DNA of 64,000 nucleotides from Hymenoscyphus infarciens (Eukaryota; Ascomycota; Leotiomycetes; Helotiales; Helotiaceae), in the NCBI GenBank assembly GCA_001414345.1, contig LLCB01000113.1, positions 1 to 64,000 on the forward strand. The letters run 5' to 3'. Positions 23,442 through 36,253 of this stretch are shown here, piece after piece. Each line of letters opens with the position of its first letter. Positions within the stretch are counted from its first letter, which is position 1. The translations under genes were made by a program, and so were the position numbers. The notes beneath the pieces were generated by a model. That model was not told the DNA's origin and made no database searches. It worked only from the letters and a program-made list of their open reading frames with translations.

Positions 23442-25534
23442 ATGGACAAACAAACGGTAATATCCTCATGCTGGACCGTCCCGGACAGCTATTCTGCACA
23501 TCTTGATACTTACAATTCAATAGGGCTTACTGGCTTCGAGGACGTCTTCGGCGACTTGGACAATGATCCTGTCGCACTACAACAACTTCTAAGCAACTAC
23601 AATGATCCTACCTCCGATCTTCAGGACTCTGGGAGCACCGAGTTTTTTGATAACTTGACTGGGCCAATTGCCAGACCAGTCGAGAACCCCACAACAGAGA
23701 TCGACCCAGTACAACAGCACAACCAGACCACATGTGCAGACATCGAGAACCTCTTGCTCCCTACAACAGAAATCGAGCACGACCTTTTACAGCATCTCGT
23801 CCAGGCCACAGACATCGGGATCCAATCATTTCCCACCATAGGGATCGAGCATGGCCCATCACAACAATTCATCCAAACTGCATGTGCGAACAACGAGCCC
23901 TTGCTTCCCACAACAGAAAGCAAACATGATCCAATACAATTTCGCATTCAAAACGCCTGTGTAACTACCCAAGATCCGTCAGATTTTTTCTTTAAGAGCT
24001 TTGCACATCCGAAGAACGACCTGAAACGAATAGCAACCACAGTATCTCGCAATCCGACTTACAAAAAGCGAAAGACATCGGAGGAGAAACAATATAACTT
24101 GTGCTCGGCAAAAGAGGAATCAGAGGGAGGCAACGAAGATAATCTCGAAAAGATCAAAGCTTGGGGTGGAATGGAGCTCGTATCTGAACCACCAAAAACC
24201 CTCATTGACGATGCCCGAAGTTTGGGTATTCGGTCTGTTCTACCGCTCTTCCGGAAATCCACGGAGGCAGCAGAAAAGTCCACACGTAAGCCATCTTATT
24301 GCCAATCCAAAACTTATACTAACAGTTATGTAGGGAAATCAGTGGCCAAGCAACTTGATTCGATGCAGATCAGCGCCGAGTGGTACTTGCAGATCCAGGC
24401 TGCCGCTAAAGAATACATGCTGGACGATAGATATCCCGAACGTATGGGCGTAGTTGGATTGAAAACACGAGCCGGGGCCGATTCATCCGATCTATTCAAT
24501 TGTTGTTTAGAGTTTCTTGAACAAGAATGGGGAGAGAATTGCTGGGGCATCATGGCCGACTTTTATGAAGGGCGAACCCTACTATGGCCCAAGAACAAAA
24601 CTGAGTAAGTTGCTTCTTTCTCCTACCAATGCTCACAGACCTACCCCTGGGAGCGTATACCTTCACGTTGTTCAGAAAATCCGGGTGGTATACAACCCAG
24701 ATTTGGGATTTCACACTGACTCCAATCAGGATTACCAATCGAGTTATTCCATTGCTACGTCGGGCTGTCACCAATGAGCGCCAACGACTATATGCTGCTG
24801 AAAAACGCAGGGGACAGAAGAACGGAAACTTCGGCGAATGTTCACAAACAACAAAGAGTCACTCAAATACGCCTAAAAACCAACCCAATACCCCAATCAC
24901 CTCGAACACATCACCCGGTCAGATGTTTCCGCAAGGACACCAAGCACGAAAAATCGACGAATATGAGCTTCGATCCCGTCTTCTCGAGTCCCCAAGTCCG
25001 TTTCCTGCTGATACGAACATTGGCCAGTACAGTTACAACTCCACTCCAGAACGGAACCCCGACATAAGCCGACGTATATCTACTTCAGGTAAGATGAGCG
25101 GAACATCTGTCAATGAGTCTGATTTGTCTCTTGCCACTCACACCGACACCGCGATAGAGGCAAGTATGCTCTATCCAACCGAGGACACTACATTACATGT
25201 CGAGCCGACCATCAAATTGCATATTGACTTTCTTCAATGTGGCCGCCAGGTGAAAGAGAGGGTAATCATGAATGTCACAACACATACAACACTCTCGTCT
25301 TTCGTACAAAATATTCGGAGTATGATCGCAGGGGATCTCATGATGTTGAAGAATATCCAGGTCCAGAGCTCAGAAAGGTCAGTTGATGTTGACAACCCAG
25401 GAACTTGGAATATGGTATTGGTGGAAGTTGTGAACAGTGTGGGGATGGACTCAGAAGCCAAGGTGCTGGTTGAGGTCGAAGAGGATTTATTTGGTGAGGA
25501 AAGGGAGGTATCACCATTCGTGACTCTTTTGTGA
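23442..25534 (+). CDS. Unknown protein with 24-residue tandem repeats
   Basis: Proposed CDS join(23442..24285,24334..24604,24676..25534), 657 aa. Intron 1 (48 bp) has GTAAGC, a perfect TACTAAC branch site and AG. Its length is a multiple of three and it contains no stop, so it could also be retained. Intron 2 (71 bp) joins ..LLWPKNKTE to KSGWYTTQIWDF. Residues about 83-180 hold four imperfect 24-25-residue repeats beginning PTTEI/PTIGI. The middle is basic (TYKKRKTSEEK) and could be nuclear, followed by a compact segment with several Trp (SAEWYLQIQAAAKEYM, FLEQEWGENCWG). The C-terminal 100 residues alternate beta-like stretches. I recognise no family. The ATG at 23442 is preferred over an upstream in-frame TTG. 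Single-gene structure is an inference from frame continuity. Confidence 0.5.
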
Positions 25535-27403
25535 ATTACTGGGATTTGATTTGGCGTTCTTGCACCTAGCGGAACATTCTGCTAAATCTATACCCCCAGG
25601 CACCCTGTGTTTTATGGAAACTAGAAAGACCGGACTACTATGCATGTACTTTTTTGGTAGGTAGGCAGGTATTCCAGGCTGGAGACGATATAGCCTACAG
25701 ACAAAGAAGAAAGAAGAAATAGTATCAAAGTCCACCTGTCTAAGTATGCTCTTTTCAATCTATAACTGCTAACTTCTTGTAGTTGACCTTAAACGAGAAC
25801 CGATTTGAGAAATCGATTTGATAAACCGATTTGATAAACCGAAAAGAAATCGACTAGGAGAGCTACGGCAAGATTGCATCATCCATTCTGAAAATTCTTT
25901 CTGAACAGCTACGCTGAATTTTTATCTCTGGAATTCTGGTTGTTTCTAGTATTAATTAGGTTGAGGACAGTTTCCCAAAGCATTCGCAAGCTCAAGCTAT
26001 AGCAGCGTCCTTTTTTGTCCTAGAAGCAACCTTAAAAAAAGAAACCAAGTGAAGGGGTTCAAAAATATGATTTCTTGTGAGTGACCCTTTCTTTCACTTT
26101 TTATGCTATTAGTGTTGGGAAGTGATTAATCACCACTCTTGTCATGAACTAATCGCAAATATAACAACTTTTCAAAAGGCTGTCGACTAGTCACTTTGGT
26201 TGAAGACACTACTCAGCTTGACTTAGCCAGCCAATTTCAAATAGATCAATCATATGAAGGACTTGACAGTTCTGATTACTCTACGTACCTACATATCCTT
26301 GGTCTGGTCTGCTGTTCTAGCTGAAATTCAAAATTTTGAAACTTCACTCTGGGGCAAGACTTTCTCTTGCCTCGCAAAGAGTAAGCTTGTTTGAAGGGAT
26401 AATCCCCTTGACCATGTCGAAAAATCAGTTCAAGGCGTTGGACAACGTCTAGAATCACTCGTTGGCATAGAGGGTTTGTTTATAAGGTGGGTTGTCTCGC
26501 TTTTAAATCTTCTTTGTGTGTAGTCATAGCAAAATCAAGATCAAAAATAAACTACCTGCCCTGCTTTCTCAGGTGACTCTTCCTTACGGTGCTTCTCTTG
26601 AACAACCACCACGATTGGAGAAGGTATAAAGTCAGCCTAGGACGTCGCTTCAGAACCCCGCCAATTCTTCTGACTACACAAAGTCAGGATCTAAAATTAG
26701 TGTTGTAAATAAACCTAACCGGTTCACTTAAGACTATGTTCTTTCGGTATACTCAAGTACTCAAATAACAAGTTGGAAACACCTATTCACCTAGTAATTT
26801 GAAAGTCCAACTTGGGGCTAAACTGAGAGAGCAAAAAATTGGATTGTCCTCAAGAAATCGTGTGACGAGTTCCAGAGAGGTCTAACACTCAGATAAATAG
26901 AACTAGTAGTAGGCTGGTAGAAAGCACACTACTTTTCTATTACAAAACCCATAAGCTGACGCTGCGAGTGGTTTGAGGCTGAAAAGAGATAAAACCAGGG
27001 AAAGCTATCTTTTTACTTTGACCCCAGAAATGTGGATATGGATACACTGAAAAGGAACTCGTGGATTCAAAGATCCCTATCCTAATCGAGCATTCTAATA
27101 AAAAAACACTATTTGGAACTACAAGAACAACGATTTCCATCAAGCTCATGCAAAAACTAGTACATGATACATCACGCAAATCATCCAACTCTGCAGTATG
27201 ATTCCTCTCAAATCGTGACTATACAAAACATGCCAAAAACAACCAATAAAAGGGTATAAAATGAATATCATATCACCAATCTATAAAAGCCTCATTTCTC
27301 CGCTCCCTCTCAATCCAAACAAGAAGCCTAACTTGATCGCCGTTAGGGGCATGAATGCTATACTTTTCCCGCCCAACCAATCACTCGCTCAAGAAAAGCA
27401 ATA
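25535..27403. other. 1.9-kb intergenic region, no gene seen
   Basis: Moderately AT-rich. A short tandem repeat lies at 25800-25846 (CCGATTTGATAAA-like, about 14-15 bp, three copies). Short reverse-strand ORFs near 26276 and 26940 show no recognisable features. The right edge is the 3' flank of the sugar-transporter gene. Confidence 0.4.
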
Positions 27404-29283
27404 TCAATATTCCAACCTCCCAATACTCCCACTCCGAACCAACATCCTCCTCTGCTCATCCCCCCTCCCCTCCTCTACAGCCCCCTCCCCCGGAATCTCA
27501 ACCTCGTCTCTAATCCGACTCGTCAAGAACGCAGCAACAAGCGTACTAATCCCGCCCGCCGCAAGTACAACAGAGATACTCCTATCCCCCGGTGTGCCCC
27601 TAGGTTTCTGCAAGAATTTAAAGATAATAGAACTTCCAATCGTAGCAAGAATTTGCGGTGCGGCTATGGACATATTGTGGATTCCGAGGATGACACCCGC
27701 TTGATCTTCCGGTTCGTCGGTATTTGGATTAGAGGAAGTTTGACGAGATCGTCGGAGTGCATCACGTTTTGATACTTCCGCGGAGATGATAGCGAATGGT
27801 GCCCAGAGAGTGAGAGCCCATGAGATTCCGACGATACCGATTAGCGTTGTGGCTGCGCCGATGGAGGTTACTATAAGTGTTGAGAACATGCATGTTGCGA
27901 AGATACAGTGGGAGATGAGCCATGCTCGTCTGAGAGTAAGCCATGGGATCACGAGACTATCCAGGAGTCGGGACATGCGTGTAGAATACGATTTCTGGGA
28001 GGAAGCCGAGGAAGGGGCATCGTAGGAGGTAGCGATGAAAAAGGGGAGAAGGACATTAGTTGCTAGCGAGGCGATGGCATAGATTAGGAGGGCGAAGGTA
28101 CCGACTCTCGTTGCTTGTTCGTATAAATCATCGATTTCCTTTGGTGTCATGTTGGGGTTTGCTTCTAGAGCTGGTTGGACGTAGATGTCTCCTATGTAGG
28201 AGCTGGAGTAGAATAGTTGGGGGAAGAATCCAATCCAGGCGAAGAATTGGACTTCGCAGACTTTGCGGGTTTGAGGGGGGAGACGACGGATTGATTTGAA
28301 GACTGTTTTGAAGAAGTGTAGGAGGCCTGATTTCCCTTTTGCTGCTTTGGCTTCTAGTCGTGGGTCTCGTTCTTTGATTGTTGCTACGCTGAGGATTATT
28401 GTGGTGCTCAGAGCGATACATGCGATGACGGCTAGGACTTTGAATTGTGTGTTCCCGAAGAACCATACGTATTTTGGTAGGTCGATGTATCCAGCAACGT
28501 AACCGATGATGTTTCCAACACCCACAACTCGACTTGCCATTGAATTGGCAATTTCTGAGTCTCATTAGCAAAGCCAATTTCGGGTTGGGCAAAATCTCAC
28601 TTACCTTGTTGGTGATGTGGTGCACAATCCAAAATGAAAGCTCGAATCCCAGCTTGCACCGTATTAATAGCAATATCCAATATATAAACCCACAGCACAG
28701 CCACCACAATTATCGTAACCTTGACACCTTGCGACTCTCTATCCGCACCAAAAAGACCCAGAAATCCACCAACAGTCTCCCTCACCCAACCCAATGCCAA
28801 TAGCGAAAAAACAGTCGCAGCCGCACCACAAACCATAAATGGAACTCGTTTTCCCCATTTTGACCTGCAATTATCACTCAACATGCCCACATACGGTTGA
28901 ACAATCGTCCCAGAAAGCGGACCAGCAATCCAAACCAACGCCATTAAAGATTTACTCAATCCCAGCGCCAACAAATATGGAGTCCCATTCGATAATTCCA
29001 CCGCCCATGCCAGTTGTAATCCTCCCAGACTGATTGTTAAGAGTATCATGTACCATGTATTCTTCGTTTCGTGGTAGGCATCGTGGGGATCGTCCGAGAG
29101 AAGCTCTCTTTCTTCTATTAAGCCTTCTTCTTCTGCGGAGCCCGAGGCTGAGAGTAAGGGGGATTCTTCGTTGAGGGGTTTTGAGGATCGTTCTACGGAG
29201 GGATTTCTTGCTGTTTCCGGAGTTGAGGGGGGTTTGGTTTGTGGTTCTCTGCCCCGAGAAGGAGACCTTTCTGCTTCGCCCAT
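27404..29283 (-). CDS. Alpha-glucoside/sucrose:H+ symporter-type MFS transporter
   Basis: CDS complement(join(27404..28554,28605..29283)), 609 aa. A 50-bp GT-AG intron joins ..CAPHHQQ and EIANSMASRVVGVGNIIGY, which restores a conserved family segment. The N-terminal 75 residues are hydrophilic and Ser/Pro/Glu-rich (cytosolic); then WAVELSNGTPYLLALGLSK and GPLSGTIVQPYVGMLSD are diagnostic of the GPH-like SUT family (fungal Sut1, plant SUC/SUT). The MFS loop 2-3 motif appears as KWGKRVPFM. The loop between TM6 and TM7 carries RDPRLEAKAAKGKSG. The protein likely imports sucrose, maltose or another alpha-glucoside with protons at the plasma membrane; substrate is inferred from family. Twelve membrane segments are expected. 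Confidence 0.88.
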
Positions 29284-29974
29284 TTTGATGTTTGCTCTTT
29301 GGTAGCGTATCTTTGACCAGCTAGTCGGCAGATATCTTGTGTTTCCTTCCTCCCAGCGGTCTTCTTCTACAATCGTGGGGGTCTGCGGGCCGGTTCGAGG
29401 TAGTGGTGGAGGGGTCTCTGCGAAAGAGGTACAGGATAAATTAAATGTATCAACCGTCTTAAGAAACGATTATTGCGAATTTATGAAAAGCCCGGAAGTT
29501 CCTTTTCTATTCACGAGTCGAAATCCATCACGAGGCTACGAAAATCCGGGATTCACCTGCACGTAAAATATAGTATGGAGCGCGCGCAGGTTTCGGGGAC
29601 GTGACGGGAGGTGGACACGATTCGCCTGTCAGCAGAGCAGGCTTTCAGGGATCTCGTGGGGGCAAGGAGGAGCCTTGACTAGGTAGGTAGAGTTGGCAGT
29701 AAAGGTAGATCTGGGGTTGGGAGGCGGACGTCGGGTCTTGGTAGATTGAGAAAGGAGTTGGAGCTGGAGCTGGAGCTGGAGCTGGAGCTGGAGGAAGGAG
29801 ACATAGATGAAGCTATGCTATACCTACCTTAGGTACTACCTATGGACTGTCATACATAGGTACATTATCTGTATTGCCTGTACCCGCAGGTACGGTACTC
29901 ACGATAGTCCCTGGAGCGCGGGTGGTGTGACGCACTTAGGTACTTAGGTACCCGGACTTAGGTATCCTCCGGCA
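29284..29974. other. Upstream region with microsatellite and TAGGTA motifs
   Basis: Contains six copies of GGAGCT (29759-29793) and a stretch (29670-29960) with many short palindromic-looking TACCTA/TAGGTAC words. Such words are frequent in fungal intergenic DNA. It is the promoter side of the sugar transporter. Confidence 0.4.
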
Positions 29975-30192
29975 CCACCAGGGGCTGCAGGAATTCGTGA
30001 CTGTATTCTCGAAGTACTTGTACTTCTACAATTGTTCTAACTCCTTTAGAATAATAAACATATTAAAATCTTAATTATTTAAGCCTTTTAGGATAATGGA
30101 ATCGATTTATCGAGTCTTTGATAAATAATAGAAGGAGTAGTAGAGAGTTGGTTAACTATTCGCTAGTCACGAATTCCTGCATCCCCTGGTGG
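29975..30192. mobile_element. Short element with 28-bp terminal inverted repeats (218 bp)
   Basis: The left end CCACCAGGGGCTGCAGGAAT continues TCGTGACT. The right end is the reverse complement of the same sequence with one mismatch (CTGCAG versus ATGCAG). The interior is AT-rich and non-coding. Flanking bases show CA on both sides, so a 2-bp target duplication is possible but weak. The size and structure fit a MITE; I cannot assign a superfamily. Confidence 0.6.
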
Positions 30193-30865
30193 CACTAAGT
30201 GTTTCTGGACGAAGGCACTTCGTACCTACCATGTTGCAGGTCTTTCAATTTGGCACAATCGTCGAAATTGTATCAGGGGTCTAGGACGATATATATCCAT
30301 ATTTCCTTGAGAAATTGAAGAAAATATTAAAATATTTAGCTATGTGTCAAATATCCCAAAGTCAGATATCGAAGGAGCGCCGCTTTCTTCTTCAAGAGTG
30401 CCACGAGACACCGATTTTGGTCCCTGTGACACTCTTTGACTCTAAGAAGAGTTCTATACAATTGAAAATAAGATACCACAAGATGCCTCTAGCTTCGGGC
30501 CATATTTGAAGTACAATTAGAAAATTAAAACTAGATGTAGAAAAGTAAGAAGTGGAGGAGTAAAGTAGCTTGTAAGCTAAGCCCTGCACTACACGCCCCA
30601 AACGTGCCCCAATAGACGCCTAAGCGCAAGACCGACCACCCTCTGCAGCACTGCACGCATACCATACCGTAGCCTCCTTCCCTCGTGGTTGTACAAAGAG
30701 GCAGGCTACTAGGTACCTAATCTGTCCAACATTTCATCTGTTCGCGCGTCCTCGGCAGTTACATGTATCCTCCCTTCCTGAGACGCTGCTCGTCGCTGAG
30801 CCACGACATTACCCAATTCTCCAGCAACGCCCGCTGAAGAAGATACACCTGTCACCTACTCCAAC
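30193..30865. other. Promoter region of the Na+/H+ exchanger gene
   Basis: No gene recognised. The part after 30590 is less AT-rich and should contain the promoter and 5' UTR of the downstream exchanger gene. Confidence 0.4.
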
Positions 30866-33061
30866 ATGTCTGAACTCATCACCAACGTGGCCCTCCAGCT
30901 CCTCAGTATGCGATCCGCCAAACTTTGCGCAATCCCCCCACGAAGGGCAGATGCTAATATTTTTATCTTGCAGAACGAGCGGAGGATGACGAAACCGAGG
31001 GAGAGGGTACGATAGCTTCAGATCAAAGGTGGCATGGAAGGACACGAGGCTGATGCGATTACAGGACCGGATACCTCCCAGAGGGAGATCTTCTCATCAT
31101 GGGCCCTCTTCATCATGATCATGCTGCTCATAACAGCTCTTTTCACCAGTTACATGCTTCAGCAGAAGAAGGTCGAAGCAGTACACGAAACCGTCATATC
31201 CATTTTTGCTGGTACGCAATGCGCTCCCCATTTTCCGGAACCCAATTAACACCTTGTAGGAATGACGGTTGGCCTGATCCTTCGAGTTAGCAATGGAGAC
31301 TCGATCCAAAATCTGGTCAGCTTCGACTACCAGATATTCTTCAATCTGCTACTTCCTCCCATTATCCTGGCCTCGGGATACGAATTACATCAAGCCAATT
31401 TCTTTCGAAACATAGGGACGATTCTGACCTTCGCTTTCGCCGGAACATTTATATCTGCCATTGTGCTAGGAGTAATTCTCTATCTGTACACTCGAATTCC
31501 CATTGATGGATTTGATATGACATTCGTCGATGCGATTTCTGTAGGGGCCACTCTCTCCGCCACCGATCCAGTCACCATTCTCGCCATTTTCAATACCTAC
31601 AAGGTCGATCCGAAGTTATATACTATCATTTTTGGCGAATCTATTCTAAACGATGCAGTCGCCATTGTCCTGTTCGAGACTGCACAAAGATATAAAGAGG
31701 GAGGAGCTGCAGGTACCCTAGGATTCATCAGTCTCCTGGAAGGTATCGGCATTTTCTTGGCTGTGTTCTTTGGCAGTTTGTTGATCGGAGTCGCTGTGGG
31801 TATTGGAACAGCTTTGGTGTTGAAATACACCTATGTGAGACGATTCCCAAAGATTGAAAGTTGCTTGATTGTCTTGATTGCATACGCCAGTTACTTTTTT
31901 TCAAATGGCTTGCATATGTCTGGTATGATTACATTGACCCACGATTTAAGAGCCATGCTAATTATTGTAGGAATTGTCACACTTTTGTTCTGTGGAATCA
32001 CATTGAAACATTATGCTTACTACAACATGTCACGACGAACTCAACTTACCACCAAATACCTTTTCCAGGTCCTAGCACAATTGTCCGAAAATTTCATTTT
32101 CATCTACCTAGGACTTTCCCTCTTTACGGAATCTAAAATGGAATTCAAGCCTCTCTTCATCATTGTAACGGTTATTGGTATTTGCGTCGCTCGATACGCT
32201 GCTGTATTCCCGCTTTCGAAAGCCATCAACTGGTTCATCCGATATCGGGCTCGAAGCAAGGGCAAGGGAGACGTCCCAGATGAACTTCCATACAGCTACC
32301 AGGCAATGTTGTTTTGGGCAGGATTACGCGGAGCTGTCGGTGTAGCTTTGGCAGCCGGAATGACGGGTCCAAATTCATGGGCCTTGAAAGCAACCGTCTT
32401 GGTTGTTGTGGTGTTGACAGTCATCATCTTTGGGGGAACTACCGCCCGAATGCTTGAGATTATGGGAATCAAAACAGGTGTGGTGGAAGAAATTGACAGT
32501 GATGACGAATTCGATATCGAATCGCATCCAGGAGGTTCTTACTACAAGAACTCAGGAACAGGCATCGGACACGCTCCAAAACGTGGTTCGGTGGCTTTAC
32601 AAGGCCTTAATGGCAACGGACATAGAGCCGAGAGAGGAAGCTATGTGAGCGGAAATTCAAGTCCAAATGGACGACCGACGAGCCTGAGCAGGAAGGCTTC
32701 TCAGAATAGAGGAAGAGGCGATCATGAGAGTGAGCAGGATCTCTTACGGGCAAATATCACCGATGAGTCCGATGCGGAAAGCGATACCTCGGATCTTCCA
32801 CCAGCGGTCAAGAGATCACCCAGTGGAAGAGCGAATCCTGAAGAGGACGCCACTCCCTACCCCACATCTGGGAGCGTTGCACACAACGAGGGACTACACA
32901 TTTCTGCGTCGGGTGCGATATCATCACTCTTGCACGGTACGACGGAAGATCATGCCGCGTGGTTTAGACAGTTGGATGAGGGCTTTATCAAGCCCAAGTT
33001 ACTTCTTGATGGAGGGAAAGGTCCACATGGTGGCGGAGGTGGACCTAGTGGAAGTTCATGA
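30866..33061 (+). CDS. NHX1: Endosomal/vacuolar Na+(K+)/H+ exchanger, NHX1-like
   Basis: CDS join(30866..30905,30974..31006,31065..31211,31260..33061), 673 aa. Three small introns give a continuous N-terminus (MSELITNVALQLLKRAEDDE, then GPDTSQREIFSSWALF). Cation/proton antiporters of this type exchange luminal H+ for cytosolic Na+ or K+ in late endosomes and vacuoles and control pH, trafficking and salt tolerance. Motifs seen: the amiloride-binding-like FFNLLLPPIIL in TM3, the conserved GESILNDAVAIVLF (Asn-Asp about residues 204-205) needed for ion exchange, and FWAGLRGAVGVALAAG near the end of the membrane domain. About 12 membrane segments are expected. The last 190 residues are hydrophilic, Ser/Gly/Asp-rich and end in a Gly-rich tail. 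Length fits fungal Nhx1. Not part of an operon. Confidence 0.92.
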
Positions 33062-36000
33062 TGCATGATTCTCTCTCTGCGGGTGCTCGTTCCTCTGACC
33101 CCAAGTGCTGGATAGGACGGGCATGGGATTGGAGTTTTTTTGTTTTGGGCGTATTAACACATTAGGGGGCTTCATTTGGTCTTTAGTCTCTTTTTTATTG
33201 AGGGTTAGGTGCATACATTTTAGGTGATGATCAATATAGAATAGGTAGAATATCTTGCATTTTTTTGTGTTTTGGGAAGTTTGGTTGAGATGTTGCTTTC
33301 TGTAGAGGAGAGATTCGCGGCGACGACCCTGGGTGCTCCTTCCCTCTGTTGCATGGCACAAATTCAAATTTTGAGACGGTCGTTCCTTCCTCTCTCAGGA
33401 TGTGAATGGCGGCTCCTGTGGACCTGGCCCCTCACTAGATACTCTTTCGGTCCTTCTTTTCTTGGAGATCTCGACTTGACACTCCTCACGCCCTCGACCT
33501 TTGTTGAGCCAATTTCACTACTTCTTCAGAGTCAACCGACCTGGGTGGTCTTTAACATAGGTAGGGCCCTCAACGACTGTAGTTTCTCTCTGCCTCGCTG
33601 TAAGGTTAGGGGAATCTATGGCTCCCACCGTTCTGGGATGTCATGGTAGCATAAAATTGAGGTAGATATGTTTGATTTTCTTCATGTCGAGTTTGATGTG
33701 AGTGCTGAGGGCAAGTGCTTGTGGGTTGTGTCATCTTGCTTCTTTCAAGCTAGTCCCCAATAGAGTAGTTGTGGCAGGTTGGGGGGGGGGGAAGGTCGAT
33801 CGGTATAGGTAGTTTCCATTTGAGCTGACGGGAATTTGTGTTAATACTAGGTAGACTCGCTCCTTTCTTCGCAGGCGGGAGCTACTGGTGGTAGGGTTAG
33901 TATCGGAAGTCGTTCTTCGCCTTGAAATGTGGGGCCTCTCGCTTCGCTCCTGCCTCGCCGGAGATAATACCTTGACGACCTAGGTACCTAGACTTTCCAC
34001 AAGTGGTCAGTTCACCATGTGACCAATTCGTTCCCTCCCTTGAAGGGCGTCTTTACCATCCTCATTTGGAAAAGACAACACGAAGGTGCGGGATGGAAGA
34101 TGCTGTATTGAGGTGTGGGAGGAGTTGGTGTTGGGTTGATATAAAAAGGAGGTGTTTTGAAGGCTCCGGGGTTGGATTGAGAGCTGGGTTTTGGTTCAAA
34201 CCTGACTAGTTTGATTTGGCTTGATTGAAGGTAGTTAGAGACACGAAATCGTACATTAAGAGAGGAATCTGTAAAGAGAACAGTAGAGCTTTAGATTGGG
34301 TCGTGCCTTTCCTCCAGTTAGATATTGCTCTGCTCTCCTCACTCGACATGTCAGGTGGTCTGTGTTCGAGGTTGAGAGAGGGAAGAGGCAACCTTGACTT
34401 TGTGTCGCGCCTCAGCTGGGTTGGAGAGGAGACATTGATGTTGTGGTGGGAACGATTGTCCGCCTCTCGCTTAAGACCTTAGTATAGAAAAATAATAAAT
34501 CTAATAACTAGTTTTGCGAAATGAAATCTTAAACTTTTCTAATTCTAGAGAAAGCGTAGTTATTCAGAATCGAGAGGATATAGTTTAAGGAATAGAAGGG
34601 AAATGTTAGAGAGTAGTCTAGCGATATAGATATAGAGTAAGGGATTTTTAATAGGCCTATTTTAATATAGAAAGCTTTAGTATACGAAGGGTTTAGAGTA
34701 AGGAAGTCTCTAGGTCGTGCTTTTCCTTTGGGTGAAATGGGCACTTAGCATGGTGGTACGAGGTTGAGGTTGAAGTTCAGTTAAGAAGGAAGGACCGCTT
34801 GCGCCTCGATTAGGTTGTCGAGGTAGAAAGAGAGAGCATAAAGGTGCTGTTAAGAGGGAAAGAACGGCATCTCCTCTTCCCTCTCCAAAACCGAGAACGA
34901 GCCAGGAAGGAATGGCCACTCGATCGACCTTGCTCAAGTTCCAGTGAACTCAACGGCTTGTGTTTTATATCCGTGGAGATTCCGTGGATGAAGCCCCTCT
35001 CTCCACAAAATCCCCACATGTCCAAAATCCTATCTATAACCTCAAATAAGACCACCAGTAACTAATCAAAACAAATAAACTCGACTAGTCTAGTGGTCAG
35101 GACACTAGAAGATATTGCCTTTACTTGATTTCCCTCCTCGTTCACGAGGCTGTCGCCCCTATTGCGACGACATCCCAAATTCGCCGATCCTACAAGATCT
35201 TTATAGTTCAGAGCAAAGACAAGAAATTACTTGCACCCTGTTAAGCGAGTACCTGGGTTGTAACCTTTGAGCTCTGTTGGGGCTTTGTTTATATTTCATT
35301 TATTTTGAAAAGTGATGTTACGAGAATTACGCGGGTTTTCAGGTATACCTGCTCGATAGTGTGAGAATAATATTTTCAACATGCGTAGTAGTCTTAAGAG
35401 CGCCCCGTAAATCGACCCCGGATTAGGCTTTGTAACCCACCTTTTTGAGCTTATTCTACCAAAAGAGTAGAGCCGTGTGTTCCTAGAAATAGTTTATTCA
35501 AAATTATATACTTCGCAGACTAAAGTAAGTATAACTCAAGGGCTATTGTTTATAATACTTAAGTTAAGAAGACTCAATACTTATAAACTTATAGTCAAAA
35601 ACTCGAAAAAGAGTTTTAGATAATAGTAACATAATATTAATTATATAAGGTATTAAAAGTCCTCTTATAGCAGCTATATTAAAAGAGTAGTTAATATATT
35701 TCTTTTTTTAAAAAAAAAACAGGGAGAGAATAAGAGGTAACGGAAAAAGAGAGGTAAGTAAGTAGTAGGCTAGCCTACTTAGTATCTGATGCAAAGTTGT
35801 GAACTAATCAGAGTTATGAAATTCACTTCTAGTAATAGGATAAATGTTTAAACTAGGGGATGTCGTTTTACGTGACGCTGCGAGGGGGGAAGGGCTGGGA
35901 ATGTCTTCGAACACGAAAACGCGACGTAGGTCTATTAACGGGATTCCTCTATTGGATTAACAAAACAATAGGTCAGTGCCCTTCAACGAACTCTATGTCT

Positions 36001-36253
36001 CACGTGGCTCTGGGGCGCCTGAGAGAATCTAGTCGTCGTTGGGTGTAGAATAGGAATCCTCAAATCATCGATAACTTAGAGATTAAAGAGTAGGCAAAAT
36101 AATAGTTCAGGTAAGAGTGAAATGGGTCTATAGCGCTCACTAGATAATCCTACTCGATTACGTCTCTCGTCTCCATCAGCAATCAGCAAGGAAACCCAGA
36201 AATCTCTTTTTGCTCAACTCATATAAAGATTCTCCCCCCCCCATTTTCATCTC
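33062..36253. other. 3.2-kb gene-poor region with two AT-rich islands
   Basis: No convincing gene. It alternates between balanced blocks (33270-34480, 34720-35060) and AT-rich islands at about 34482-34715 and 35430-35830. The second island ends with a perfect 16-bp palindrome, AGTAGGCTAGCCTACT (35764-35779), and includes a long A/T run. A run of ten G lies at 33781-33790. A tRNA-like A-box (TAGTCTAGTGG, 35086-35096) has no matching B-box. A run of C lies just before 36240, next to the OMA1-like gene end. Confidence 0.4.

Noticed and set aside
29670..29960. TAGGTA/TACCTA words as a transcription-factor site array
   Set aside because: Such palindromic words are very common in fungal intergenic DNA; spacing is irregular.
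35086..35160. Possible tRNA-Glu or tRNA-derived SINE (A-box TAGTCTAGTGG)
   Set aside because: No acceptable B-box or acceptor stem downstream; the sequence cannot fold as a tRNA by eye.
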